Source: Primulina eburnea
Lineage: Eukaryota; Streptophyta; Magnoliopsida; Lamiales; Gesneriaceae
Assembly: GCF_022965805.1 (NCBI RefSeq)
Contig: NC_133114.1
Location: forward strand, 9,692,261 to 9,756,260
Reading direction: 5' to 3'
DNA length: 64,000 bases
In this document: positions 47,876 through 59,895 of the stretch, in pieces
Layout of the letters: every line of letters starts with the position of its first letter
Position numbering within the stretch: the first letter of the stretch is position 1
Translations under genes and position numbers: made by a program
The notes under the pieces: generated by a model
Databases searched by the model: none
Told to the model about the DNA's origin: nothing
Seen by the model: the letters and a program-made list of their open reading frames with translations, nothing else

Positions 47876-47885
47876 GACGTCAAGT

Positions 47886-49208
47886 TGTTGCGTATTTTCT
47901 TGATTGCTCGCAAGCGCACGACGTCAAGTTATAGTAAAATGTATTTTTGTGTGCAAGTGTCGATCCCACGAGGAGTGTAAATAAAATATATATCAATGCT
48001 TGTAATTAAAATAGTCAAGACTTTATCTTAGAAAAATCAATAACCAGATTGGTTTGTTTGAACGAATTAATTGAAAACAATGAATTAATTTGATCACCGA
48101 CTGGAGAAATAACTATGAGAGAAAATATCTAGAGGAATGATTTCACTAAGTTTCTACGATAATTATTCTGGTTGTATTTAACTTCATGAATTCCTATTAT
48201 TTAATGGCTAAGAACACTTACATGTTTTATTCCCCCTTCCAAAGTGACGAATAAATTGTATCAATCAAACTTCGATTCAATTATTCCTAATAAAAATCTA
48301 AGTTTGATTGATAAATGCAAACAATGTTCTTACCTAAGCCTCGCTAAAGTTATACGCCTTCCGAACGATATAAACATTCAACGATGTGCCCCTAATGATC
48401 TATAATCCTAGTACATCTTCCGAGTTGTACAATTAATCAGAGAACACACAATTTATGGCCAGTAAATTGCAGTGAAATAAATGTAGAGAACACAATTAAA
48501 CAAAAACGGAATTCAATCATCAAAATATCCACGTCAAATAATCGTATAGACAAAGCTATGTCAACCTCAAGAATGGAAATTTAGTTCATCACGGAATCCA
48601 AGCGAAGACAAGACATATTCAAAGTTTTAAACATCGCTACACAATAAAATAAAGAAGCGAAGGAAAAGATAACAAATCCAAAGTGTCGTCTCTGTCCCCA
48701 GATCCGTCGTTCTTCATATTTGTGATTGTTCTTCGCACTCTGAATCTTCGTCCCGTGTGTGCTTTTGGTTTCTCGCGTCTTTTTCTCCAATGACGGCTCT
48801 GCTTATTTCTGACCTAGCGGTGCGCGTTTTATAAATTTTTTGGATGCTACGCGCGCGGTTGCGCATGAAGTCACGCGGCCGCGCGCAAGCTTATGGTTGG
48901 TGAGCTATATCCACGCGCGTGTGATTGCGCGTGAAGTGTCGCGGCCGCGCGCAAGTCCCTGCCGAGTTCTTTCATGTATGCGTGCGCGGCTGCGCGATAA
49001 GTGGCGCGACCGCGCGCGCCCTCTTGTCTTGGCAATAGCTGTACTCGCGGATCGGTTCTGTTTTCTTGGTCCACTTGGTTTTGTGTTCACTTATTTTTCC
49101 ATTCTTGAAATGGCAGTCAAAACAAACCAAAAACGCATAATTCTGTTCGAAACAAGCATAATTCAAATGGATCCTAATATAAATTAAGTGCAAATCCTGC
49201 ACTTATCA
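47886..49208 (-). mobile_element. Complete Athila-like LTR in inverted orientation
   Basis: 1323 bp, TGATAAGTGCAGG at 49208 to ACGCAACA at 47886 on the minus strand. The same family as B's LTRs: it matches 24348-24676 and 47476-47875 as reverse complement. Minus-strand TATA (TTTATAAAA, about 48828-48837) lies just downstream of the CpG-rich array (about 48845-49020). No target duplication on either side (caagt, cttga) and no primer site next to it. Confidence 0.85.
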
Positions 49209-49596
49209 CTTGATGCGGTTGAACATTTATATTCCTAATACATGAATTGATTTTTCAATCAAATAATAGGTATTTTGTAAGATGGTCTCTTGGATCTTTT
49301 TCCGCGATACAGGTCAAACTGATTAATATTTAAAGTGAGAAGTAATATTTTAAGCAATTTTTCATTAATCAAATCGAGTTTGATATTCGTTTCACAAAAT
49401 TAATACATGAGATTGTCTTACCTGAGTTTTTGTGATGAAATATTAGAGTTTCACATAATCTTATAATTTTTTAGGGGACCAGAGACTAGCCTCTAGAATA
49501 CTAAATAGAGCAGATTATTTGGAGCCCTTATTCTGGATATTAATTTATTTCTTTTTTTGAGTTAGCTCCAAATTAAGACATTTCATACAACATAGA
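49209..49596. other. AT-rich spacer with probable small inverted-repeat transposon
   Basis: The only stretch in the second half of the window not clearly in an LTR element. About 49278-49425 has GTAAGATGGTCTCTTGGATC near one end and GAGATTGTCTTAC near the other, an imperfect inverted repeat. The GTAAGA(C/T)GGTCTC motif with a following TTTTTCCG...GACAGGTCAA-like part is common in plant MITE-like repeats. Low-confidence call. Confidence 0.35.
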
Positions 49597-49998
49597 TGTA
49601 ATGCCCGAGATTTATATAATGTTAATCCGAAATTATTGATTATGAGTTGATGTGATTGTAGAAGGAGCACTCCGTGGCAAGATATGAGATAGCATGTGAT
49701 ATCGTATGTGCAAGGGCAGAAGGTCTCGCGCACATGCGCGACATGAGCCGTGCATATGCGTGAGATGGGCAGAGAACCTCGCGCATATGCGCGAAGAGAG
49801 TGTGCGCATATGCGCGAGTATGTGCGAGGAATAATTGCGGAGATATTAGGTCTCGCGCATATGCGCGAGAAGAGAATGTGTTATGTGCTGAGACCAGTAT
49901 GTCTCGGGCATATGCGCCGAGGGAGATCGCGCATATGCGCGAGACGTGCAGCAAGAATATGAAGCCACTTGTGCTTTCCCTTGAAATATATATATATA

Positions 49999-50046
<48 letters not shown>

Positions 50047-51443
50047 TGTGTGTGTGTGTGTAAATATCATTCCTTCCCTCAGAATCAGAAAGAACTTATG
50101 AAAGCTTCCGAGAGTTTCAAACTTTTCCTTTTAGAGAATTTGTATTTTATTGCAAGATCCGACCGTCTAATTTTCGATCCGAGCTTAGTACCGTGATCCT
50201 CTCGACAAAGGCTTCGACAAGACGTAAGTTTTCTTATGTTTTGAAAATATGACGTTGAAAAAATCATGTTATAATTGATATGATCTGTTCTTGAGATATT
50301 AGACATTGTATAATCGAAACCGGATTGAAGAATGGATACCGTATGGAATTGTTATGATTTTCAGAATTGATTTGATTGAAATTATACATATTTGGTATCA
50401 GATTGTATTTTTTATTGATTATGGGTTATTGGGATTGGTATATACTGATTTTGTATTACCGGTATTTCTAGATTGCAATGTTATGCCGTCGAGAACAGAA
50501 TTAGATTGAATTCTAATTATATCTGGTATTGATTGGGGTATATGTTGATATTGTACTACTCGAATATGTCATTCTAGATTGATATTAAAGACTTCAAAGA
50601 CAGAACATAGCCAAACCCTGATAAAAGAAAGGTATAAATCAAATTTGAACCGAGATATACGACTCGAGTTAGATTTGACTTGAGTTTTCCAAAACCACAT
50701 ACTTGTTTGTTATTGTTTTAATACATTTGTATTACTTGAATCTATATGCTTATTCTATTGATTTATAAAAAAACGCATAGAATAAAAGATATATGTCGAG
50801 AACGAGTCATTGGCAGAGATGCCAAGTCTTGGGCAGAGGTGCCTAGACATTGGATGTTTGGCTATATCGATATTGCTTAGGAGTAGATCGACTTCTATTG
50901 CTGAGATTCGATATAATATACCAACGTCCGGGAACCGGGATCCCTAGACTAGACTAGATCAGAGTCGAGTCAGAGAGTTGAGTTTGATTTGCAGTTTTAT
51001 CTCATTTCATGTTTTCAGATTTGATACATGTTATTGATAACTGTTATATGCTTTTGTATATCTTTATATGATTGCATGTATATGTTGTTTATATTGGGAA
51101 TATTATTCTCATCGGAGTTATCCGTCTGTTGTTGTGTTTGTATGTGTGCATGACAACATGTGGGACAAGATCAGGGTCAAGACGAGGATGAGAGATCAAA
51201 ATTAGCGTGGAGGTCCGGACCCAGAAGTAGAATAGGTTTCAACACTTGATGTGTAGTGATTGAACCCTAGTGTGACTTTCATGTAATTGTACAAGACTTG
51301 TACTTTTATGTTGATGTTTATATCAGACTCATTCTATTATGTTCCACCCTTGTATTTTAAAAAAATTAGGCCCAATTTATTTATTTGATCCAATTATTCC
51401 AAAAAATGATTAAAAAATTGAATTACCGTCCGGGTCCCCACAG
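49597..51443 (+). repeat. 5' LTR of element F
   Basis: TGTAATGCCCGAG...CCCCACA, 1847 bp, alignable in its ends and much of its body with the LTR of A. Contains the CATATG palindrome array, an (AT)n and (TG)n tract at 49985-50058 that includes the probable TATA, and one copy of the A-type stem-loop repeat (about 50868-50930). Confidence 0.9.
49727..49952. repeat. CTCGCGCATATGCGCGAG palindrome array (5' LTR of F)
   Basis: Seven recognisable units, some perfect 18-bp palindromes, others with one to three changes, at irregular spacing, about 130-355 bp into the LTR and just before the AT-rich promoter stretch. Confidence 0.9.
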
Positions 51444-51448
51444 CAAGT

Positions 51449-51461
51449 GGTATCAGAGCAG
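51449..51461 (+). other. Primer-binding site of element F
   Basis: TGGTATCAGAGCA, initiator-methionine tRNA type, five bases after the LTR. Confidence 0.85.
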
Positions 51462-51700
51462 TAGGTTCCTTAGACTGAGATAAAAGTTAGTGAGCGGGGT
51501 AGATTGAGTTTTCTTCCTTGCTTTTGATTGCTAGCATGCTTTACTGCTTTAATACATGTTTACCTGATTATCTGATTTGATTGAAAATATGTATTGTTTG
51601 AGAATGAATCAGAATCGATTCTTGATCAGAGGTAAGATGATCAGAAGGGGACTGAGACAGATTTGTCAAATTTGATTGATAAACCCTTTGATAATCAGAT

Positions 51701-52950
51701 ATGCCTCCTCGACGAATCCCAGAACAGGGCAGTACCTCAGCTAATCCGATGGATGTTACAGCAACAACGATGGAAACATTGCTGAAGAGGTTTCAGTCGT
51801 TTAAACCGTCGACTCTGAAAGGCACTGAGACTTTTGTTGCTTGTGAGAGTTGGTTAGATGACATAGAGATGTTGTTTAATTCATTGGATTACACTGATGA
51901 GCACCGAGTCAGACTGATTGGGCACCAGTTGCATGATGTTGCGAAGAATTGGTGGCTCACGACCAAGAGAGCGTTGGAGCATCGAGGTACGACTATTACC
52001 TGGAATATCTTTAAGACTGAATTTTATCAAAGATTTTTCCCAGTGTCGTACAGGAAAGACAAGGGAGCAGAGTTTGCTAATCTGAGACAGGGTCAACTGA
52101 ACATTGAAGAGTATGTGGCCAAGTTCTCTACCTTGTTGCGATTTGCTCCACATGTTGCTGAGAATGACGAAGATGCTGCTGATCAGTTGATCAATGTGCT
52201 GAATCCTGAGATATTTACATTGGTGAACACTGGGAGATCGAATAATTTTGCTGATGCCCTGAATAGAGCCAAAGGACAGAAGCGGGTCTGATGAGACAGA
52301 AAAGAGCTTCGTATGTTGCACCAGAACCGAGATCCAAGCAAGCATCTACTACTCAGTTCCATCAAACCCCTCTCAGATTTGAGAGTGGTAGTAGTAGCAG
52401 TGGTGGAAAGAAAGATCAGTTGAAAGCTAGAGGAAAACAGTTTCAAAAGTCTGGCAGTATTTTTTCTAGCTCCAGTTGTTCCAGACAGAGTTATACATGG
52501 GCTTATTGCAGAACTTGCGGAGGAAGACATCCCACAGAGCAGTGTCAAGGAGTGTTTGGTAGTTGCAATATCTGCAAACAGCAGGGACACTTTGCTAGAG
52601 TTTGTCCACAGAGAGGTTCCCAAAGATCCCAGGGAGCAAAATAATCTGGATCAGTGGCACAGCCTGATAGACGATCATCTGCTGTTCACACATTCCAGCC
52701 AGTACCATCCCAGTCACAGCTAAGGCCAGGAGGAAGCCAGACAGTTAGCCAGCCTCCGAGACAGCAGGCCAGGGAATTTTTTTGACTGAAGAACAGGCTC
52801 AGTAAGCATCAGATGATGTTGTTGCTGGTAACTGTTCTCTTTGTGGTTACCCTGCTTATGTATTGATTGATACAGGTGCTTACCATACATTTATTTTTGA
52901 ACTATTTGCATTGATTCATGCATTGCCTATTGAGTCTTTATCTGATGTAG
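51701..52950 (+). pseudogene. Gag and protease start of element F, broken
   Basis: ATG 51701 (MPPRRIPEQGSTSANP) gives 196 codons of gag very like A's. A frameshift near 52268 moves the reading to 52291-52644 with the zinc knuckle [14 protein letters not shown] (about 52565-52606). A stop at 52642 and another frameshift near 52770 precede the protease motif LIDTGAYHTFI (about 52861-52893). The frame then ends at the insertion point of E (52950) and picks up again at about 59896. Confidence 0.85.
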
Positions 52951-54125
52951 TGTAGTGACCCGTTCCAGAATCACCTACTAATCAGAACTTAAGCATGCAA
53001 AATTTATCATTTTAACTGAATCAGGTAAACAGCGGAAAAACAGTAATACAACCCAATCGAATCTGTAAGTACAAAATACTTAAACAACCAGATCGAACTA
53101 AATACCAAGAACAAATACCAACAACTACAGGTCAACCTCTGCCAGCTCCCTGTCCACTCCCTCCTGGACCGTCCAACCTGAGACCTGCCCCATCGAATAG
53201 GGAGTCCAAAACAGAGATAAACCGAGGACGTGAGCATAAAACGCTCAGCACCGAAAGCATGAGTATACAAGACTATGACATGCATGTATGCAAAATGTAC
53301 TGGATACCAGGATCTGGGTATATCGAAATACTGCTCAGGTAAATGACGTCAAGGTATGTAGCACTCTGCGCCGTCGCACCAGGAGGTGGCTCCCATACCA
53401 AAATAAACCTGTGGATATACCGGTGACCTGACCACCGTCGGCCAACGGGGTCCAACCATCCACAACAAACGAGGGCTGAGCACCCTCTCAACAGGCTATC
53501 TCAAAAATAGTCAGGCTCAACATGATTATGCAAATGCCGCATAATAAACCATGCATCATATGACAGATAATAATGCAACATATAAACATGCAACACATAG
53601 TAAAGCATACTCAATCCTGCTATCTCGGATAGTACTTTCGTACCTCAAACTAGTAGATCCTAGCAATCAGTCCTAGAATCAAGTCTGCGTCCGTAGTCAG
53701 CCCACTGATGCCGCTAGCTCCCAACTAGAGCACAGCTCCGCTACAAAACCAGTAGCTCCCCGCTAGTGCCTAAACCTCGGGAAAAAACTAGAAACCCATC
53801 AGAAACGACCAAAACGCTCTGGAACACTCGGAATTGGCGAGTAACAAATGAAGCCTCGCGCCTCTATTTATAGACAACGATCGGACGATCCGATCCACTT
53901 CGGACGATCCGATCCACTGTACACTTCGGACCTTCCGAACCCTTATCGGACGATCCGAACCCTGCATGTCTTCCACGTGTCCAGACACCTGTCTTCGGAC
54001 GATTCGAACCCTCTTCGGACGATCCGAACCCGCTTCGGACGATCCGAACTCTGTTCGGTCCTTCCGATCCCACCGAAATATAATTAATCCAATAATTAAC
54101 TCAAATTAGGCATCGGGATACTACA
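52951..54125 (-). repeat. 3' LTR of element E
   Basis: TGTAGTATCCCGATGCC at 54125 to CGGGTCACTACA at 52951 on the minus strand. TATAAATA at 53865-53872 (minus), immediately downstream of the TCGGACGATCCGA array (53878-54072). Confidence 0.9.
53878..54072. repeat. TTCGGACGATCCGAAC palindrome array (element E LTRs)
   Basis: Eight units of TTCGGACGATCCGAAC type, including two variants with CTTCC in place of GATCC, ending within about 10 bp of the TATA box. Repeated in the other LTR at about 59712-59894. Confidence 0.9.
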
Positions 54126-54150
54126 TTCCCCCCCCCCCCCCCTAAAAAGG
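54126..54150 (-). other. Polypurine tract of element E
   Basis: On the minus strand CCTTTTTAG followed by 15 G and AA, directly before the LTR; the C-run is 54128-54142. Confidence 0.9.
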
Positions 54151-54270
54151 ATTTCGTCCGCGAAATCGAGTCTGAAGAATGACAATTCTGAACAACAATA
54201 CATTCAACTTAAGAATGAATTACAACTGAAAGTACAACTGAAATTACAATCATTACTGAAAATACTACAA

Positions 54271-57200
54271 CTAGAACAACTCTGGATGCTCTGACCGCAT
54301 GCGACTCTCTAGTTCCCAAGTAGCTTCTTCAGTACCTCGGCGCTGCCACTGCACTAAGACAAGAGGAATAGTCTTATTCCGCAGTACCTTATCCTTCCGG
54401 TCTAAGATCGAAACCGGTCTTTCCACAAAAGACAAATCCGGATTCAGTTGAACTTCTGTCGGATGCAAAACATGAGACTCATCCGATACGTATCGTCTCA
54501 ACAAGGACACATGAAACACATTGTGAACACTAGACAGATACGGTGGCAAAGCTAATCTATAGGCCAAATCTCCCACACATTCTAAGATCTCAAAAGGACC
54601 AATGAATCTCGGAGATAGCTTACCCTTGAGTCCAAATCTCAGAATCCTCCGAAAAGGTGATACCTTGAGAAACACTTTCTCGCCTGCATCAAAATGAAGA
54701 GGTCTGCGCTTGGAGTTCGCATAACTCGCTTGTCGATCCTGAGCAGTCTTAATCCGCTGTTTGATCACAAGAACTTTGTCCATGGCCTGCTGAATCAATT
54801 CTGGACCCTCGACTTGTCGTTCTCCGACTTCTTCCCAGAACAGAGGAGTACGACAACGTCGACCATACAATGCTTCAAATGGAGACATACCAATACTCCT
54901 ATGAAAACTGTTGTTGTATGCAAACTCTATCAGCGGCAGATGATCCTGCCAAGCTGGCCCGAAATCCATCACACAAGATCTCAACATATCCTCAAGAGTA
55001 CGAATCGTCCTCTCTGACTGACCGTCAGTCTCTGGGTGATATGCAGTACTCAAACTCAAGGTAGTGCCCAAAGCTTGCTGAAAGCTGCCCCAAAATCTAG
55101 ATGTAAATCGAGGATCTCTGTCACTAACGATACTCACGGGCACACCATGAAACCGTACAATCTCCTGAATGTACAACCGTGCCATCCGATCGAAAGTGAA
55201 ATCTCTGTTATACGGAAGAAAATGGGCAGACTTAGTAAGCCGATCCACTACCACCCAGATAGCATCTCTATTCCCCACAGACATAGGCAAGTGAGTCACG
55301 AAGTCCATCGTGATATGCTCCCACTTCCACTCCAGAATAGGAAGATTCTGTAACAAACCTCCGGGTCGTCGATACTCAGCCTTCACCTGCTGACAGACAA
55401 GGCACTTGGAGACATACTGATAAACATTACGTTTCATACCTTTCCACCAAAATCGAGTCCTCAAATCCTTATACATCTTGTTGCTCCCTGGATGAACACT
55501 CAACTTGCTACGATGAGCCTGGGACAAAATCTCTTCCCTCAAAGTGTCATCTTCCGGTACAACAACACGACCAGATAAGCACAAAAGACCCTCGGACTGA
55601 TAGTGGAAACCAGAAGTATTATCTCCATCAGCCAACCGAGCTAATTTCTGAATCTTAGAATCAGACATCTGAGCGTCTCTAATCCGAGAATACAAAACTG
55701 GCTCGGACAAAATAGTAGCTATACGGATACTCTCTGTTCCCTTCCGATGCTTACAATTGAATCCCATCGAACAGAAATCCTGAATAATCCCAGATACAGC
55801 ACAAGTCTGAAGAGCAGATAACCTCACCTTGCGACTAAGAGCATCGGCCGTGAGATTCGCAGATCCTGGATGATACTTGATCTCACAATCGTAATCTTTG
55901 AGTAAAACCATCCAACGACGCTGACGCATGTTCAACTCAGCCTGAGTGAACAGATACTTCAAACTCTTATGATCGGTGAAAATCTCAAATCGCTCACCAT
56001 ACAGATAATGGCGCCAGATTTTCAAAGCAAAAACGATCGCTGCTAATTCCAGATCATGAACAGGATAGTTTTCCTCATGAGGCTTCAACTGTCTCGATGC
56101 ATAAGCAATCACATGCTCATTCTGCATCAGAACACACCCTAGTCCCTGCAAGGAGGCATCGGTGTAAACACTGAAACCACCAGATCCAGACGGTAAAGCC
56201 AAAACAGGCGCAGATGTCAAACGTCTGCGAAGTTCCAAGAAATTCTCTTCGCACTCTGATGTCCACTCAAATGAAACATCTTTCCGAGTGAGCTGAGTGA
56301 GTGGCTTAGCAATCTGAGAGAAGTTGACAATGAAACGGCGATAATACCCAGCCAATCCCAGAAAACTGCGGATCTCGGCTACTGTCGTCGGACGCGACCA
56401 GTTCAATACCGCTTCCACCTTACTTGGATCAACTGAAACTCCCTCGCTAGAAATGACATGACCAAGGAATACAACCCTGTCAATCCAAAACTCACATTTA
56501 CTCAACTTCGCATAAAGCTGATTCTCGCGAAGTGTCTGTAAAATAATCCTTAAGTGTTGTACGTGTTCTTGCTGATCATGCGAATAGATTAAGATATCAT
56601 CTATAAACACCATAACAAACTTATCCAAGAATTCCCGAAAAACCCGATTCATCAGATCCATAAAAACTGCTGGTGCATTCGTCACCCCAAAAGGCATAAC
56701 CAGAAACTCATAATGCCCATACCGGGTCCTGAATGCAGTCTTCGATATATCTCCCTGATGAACCCAAAGCTGATGATAACCAGACCTTAAATCAATCTTG
56801 GAATACACAGAGGTACCTTGCAGTTGATCAAATAAATCATCAATCCGTGGCAACGGATACTTATTCTTTATCGTCGCACGATTCAACTGCCGTTAATCTA
56901 TGCAGAGCCGCATAGAACCATCCTTCTTTTTGACAAAAAGAACTGGTGCTCCCCACGGGGACACACTGGGTCGAATATACCCCTTGTCAAGAAGATCCTG
57001 CAACTGCTGTTTCAATTCTTGCATCTCCGATGGAGCTAAACGATAAGGAGCTCTAGAGATTGGTGTCGTGCCTGGCTCTAAATCAATGCCGAAATCCACA
57101 TCCCGAACGGGAGGAAAACCAGGAATCTCCTCGGGAAAAACATCCGGAAAATCGCAAACTACTGGGATGTCACTGATACCAACACTATCTGCGGACGAAT

Positions 57201-58698
57201 CAATAGCATAGATAAGGTAGCCTTCCCCGCCCGACTCTAAAGCACGACAGGCTTTCAGAGCAGAAACCACAGGCATCGGGGGTCGCGCTCCCTCTCCATA
57301 GAAAAACCAACTGTCGCCCTCAACTGGACGAAACTGCACAAACTTCTGATAACAGTCCACAGTAGCTCTAAACACAGTCAGCACATCTATTCCCAGAATG
57401 CAATCAAAATCCTCCATCACAAGAATCATCAAATTAGCAGTTAAAACATTACCCTCAAACTCTAGAGGACAACCCAAAACTAGACGTTTAGCTAGCACCG
57501 AATGACCCATCGGTGTGGAAACAGATACCACAACGTCCAAAGAAGTGAAAGGTAATGCATGACGCTTAGCAAATCTCGCAGATATGAATGAATGAGATGC
57601 ACCAGTGTCAATGAGAACGTAAGCAGGTAATCCACATAATAAAAATAAACCTGCGATAACTCTCTCGTTCTCCTCAGCAGCCTGATCTTGGTTAAGAGCA
57701 AAGACCTGCCCTTGAGTACGCGGTCGGAGGTTAGAACCCTGAGTAGACTGTCTCTGTTGTGGCCTCTGATGAACTGAAGCCTGAGAACCAGATCCTGATC
57801 CTCCGCCCGTCTGTGGACAATCTCTCTTCATGTGGCCCATCTCACCGCACTTGTAACAAGCACCCGCAACCTTGCGACAACGCTCCGTCGGATGATCCTT
57901 CCCGCAATGCTGACACGGGCCCTTCTTCTTCCCAAAATGGTAAATTCCTCCAGATCCAGAGGAAGAAGAAGTAGATCCAGCCTTCTTGAATGCTTGGGCG
58001 CGGGGACCCAAAGAACTAGTAGGACGAGCAGACTGCATGGCTCGACCTCTCAGCAAACTGCCCTCAGCCTGGCGACAACGATTCACAAGGCCCTCATACG
58101 ATGTCGGATCATCGCAGACAACAACCCGATCATAAATCTCCTGATTGAGGCCCTGAAGAAAATGGTTATACTTGGCACTAGCATTGTCACTGACATGCGG
58201 AACATACGGAAGCAACTCAAAGAACTTCTGCTGATACTCATCAACAGACAAACTTCCCTGCTTCAGATTGATCAACTCAATCGCCTTTGTCTGCAGAAGA
58301 GCTGGCGGAAAGTAAAGCAGCATGAAAGCGGCTCGGAAATCGGCCCAAAGAACTCGACCCTGTCGCTGAACTATCGGTGCAGAGGTAGACCTCCACCACT
58401 TGCGCGCACCACCCTCCAGCAAGAAATCAAGGGTATCAATCTGCTGCTCCGCCGAGCACTGAAAAGTCTTGAAGCAGCTCTCCATCCTCTCAAGCCAGTT
58501 CTCCGCAACATCCGGGGTCTCACCGCCTGAAAGAGGTTTCGGCCCCATCTGCAAGAACCGATGCATACTAAAACTCCGAGGCTCATCACGACGGTGTTGA
58601 CGACGTTCTCGATGCTCTCGACGACGCTCCCGATCGTCGCGGTCTCCCCAGCGTCCAACGCTGCCATGACTACTAGCATCGTCGTCAAAACCAGACAT
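54271..58698 (-). pseudogene. Gag-pol polyprotein of element E, single in-frame stop
   Basis: ATG 58698 (MSGFDDDASSHGSVGRWG) opens a 601-codon frame: Arg-rich N-terminus, gag domain, zinc knuckle CYKCGEMGHMKRDC (about 57835), protease [12 protein letters not shown] (about 57610) and the start of RT. A TAA at 56893-56895, inside the RT motif after MRLCID, is the only interruption. The same frame continues 871 codons: RT active site FIDDILIYS (about 56590), RNase [15 protein letters not shown], integrase zinc domain, core acidic residues in [17 protein letters not shown] and TDGQSERTI, and the tail [17 protein letters not shown], chromodomain-like as in Tekay elements. It would make the replication proteins; the stop blocks RT and integrase unless read through. 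Confidence 0.9.
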
Positions 58699-58764
58699 CT
58701 CTTAGCTACAAAAGTTACCAGAGATTAAACCCAAAAGAACAGTTCTAAATCCCAAAATCTTAAT

Positions 58765-58780
58765 GCATGCTCTGATACCA
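58765..58780 (-). other. Primer-binding site of element E
   Basis: Minus strand TGGTATCAGAGCATGC, initiator-methionine tRNA type, four bases from the 5' LTR. Confidence 0.9.
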
Positions 58781-58784
58781 TAAA

Positions 58785-59894
58785 TGTAGTGACCCGTTCC
58801 AGAATCACCTACTAATCAGAACTTAAGCATGCAAAATTTATCATTTAAACTGAATCAGGTAAACAGCGGAAAAACAGTAATACAACCCAATCGAATCTGT
58901 AAGTACAAAATACTTAAACAACCAGATCGAACTAAATACCAAGAACAAATACCAACAACTACAGGTCAACCTCTGCCAGCTCCATGTCCACTCCCTCCTG
59001 GACCGTCCAACCTGAGACCTGCCCCATCGAATAGGGAGTCCAAAACAGAGATAAACCGAGGACGTGAGCATAAAACGCTCAGCACCGAAAGCATGAGTAT
59101 ACAAGACTATGACATGCATGTATGCAAAATGTACTGGATACCAGGATCTGGGTATATCGAAATACTGCTCAGGTAAATGACGTCAAGGTATGTAGCACTC
59201 TGCGCCGTCGCACCAGGAGGTGGCTCCCATACCAAAATAAACCTGTGGATATACCGGTGACCTGACCACCGTCGGCCAACGGGGTCCAACCATCCACAAC
59301 AAACGAGGGCTGAGCACCCTCTCAACAGGCTATCTCAAAAATAGTCAGGCTCAACATGATTATGCAAATGCCGCATAATAAACCATGCATCATATGACAG
59401 ATAATAATGCAACATATAAACATGCAACACATAGTAAAGCATACTCAATCCTGCTATCTCGGATAGTACTTTCGTACCTCAAACCAGTAGATCCTAGCAA
59501 TCAGTCCTAGAATCAAGTCTGCGTCCGTAGTCAGCCCACTGATGCCGCTAGCTCCCAACTAGAGCACAGCTCCGCTACAAAACCAGTAGCTCCCCGCTAG
59601 TGCCTAAACCTCGGGAAAAGACTAGAAACCCATCAGAAACGACCAAAACGCTCTGGAACACTCGGAATTGGCGAGTAACAAATGAAGCCTCACGCCTCTA
59701 TTTATAGACAACGATCGGACGATCCGATCCACTTCGGGCGATCCGATCCACTGTACACTTCGGACCTTCCGAACCCTTATCGGACGATCCGAACCCTGCA
59801 TGTCTTCCACGTGTCCAGACACCTGTCTTCGGACGATTCGAACCCTCTTCGGACGATCCGAACCCGCTTCGGACGATCCGAACTCTGTTCGGTC
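58785..59894 (-). repeat. 5' LTR of element E, outer end missing
   Basis: Nearly identical to 52951-54059. TATAAATA at 59699-59706 (minus). The palindrome array is kept, but the outer 65 bp or so containing the LTR terminus are absent. Confidence 0.9.
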
Positions 59895-59895
59895 T

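Larger units (their letters stand above)
52951..59894 (-). mobile_element. Element E, young Tekay-like Ty3/gypsy retrotransposon
   Basis: Minus strand, inserted in F's protease region. 3' LTR 52951-54125 (1175 bp, complete), 15-base poly-G purine tract, pol and gag, primer site, 5' LTR 58785 to about 59894 lacking its first 65 bp or so. By eye only about six substitutions separate the LTRs over 1.1 kb, so it is recent. The truncated edge joins F with a short GTC overlap, and about six bases of F plus any target duplication are missing there. Confidence 0.9.

Noticed and set aside
49800..50063. Frames rich in RAYAR and IYIYIY (also 63464-63818)
   Set aside because: Translations of the CATATG palindrome array and (AT)n microsatellite.
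57832..58530. 232-codon plus-strand frame
   Set aside because: Antisense shadow of element E's gag on the minus strand, which carries all the recognisable motifs.
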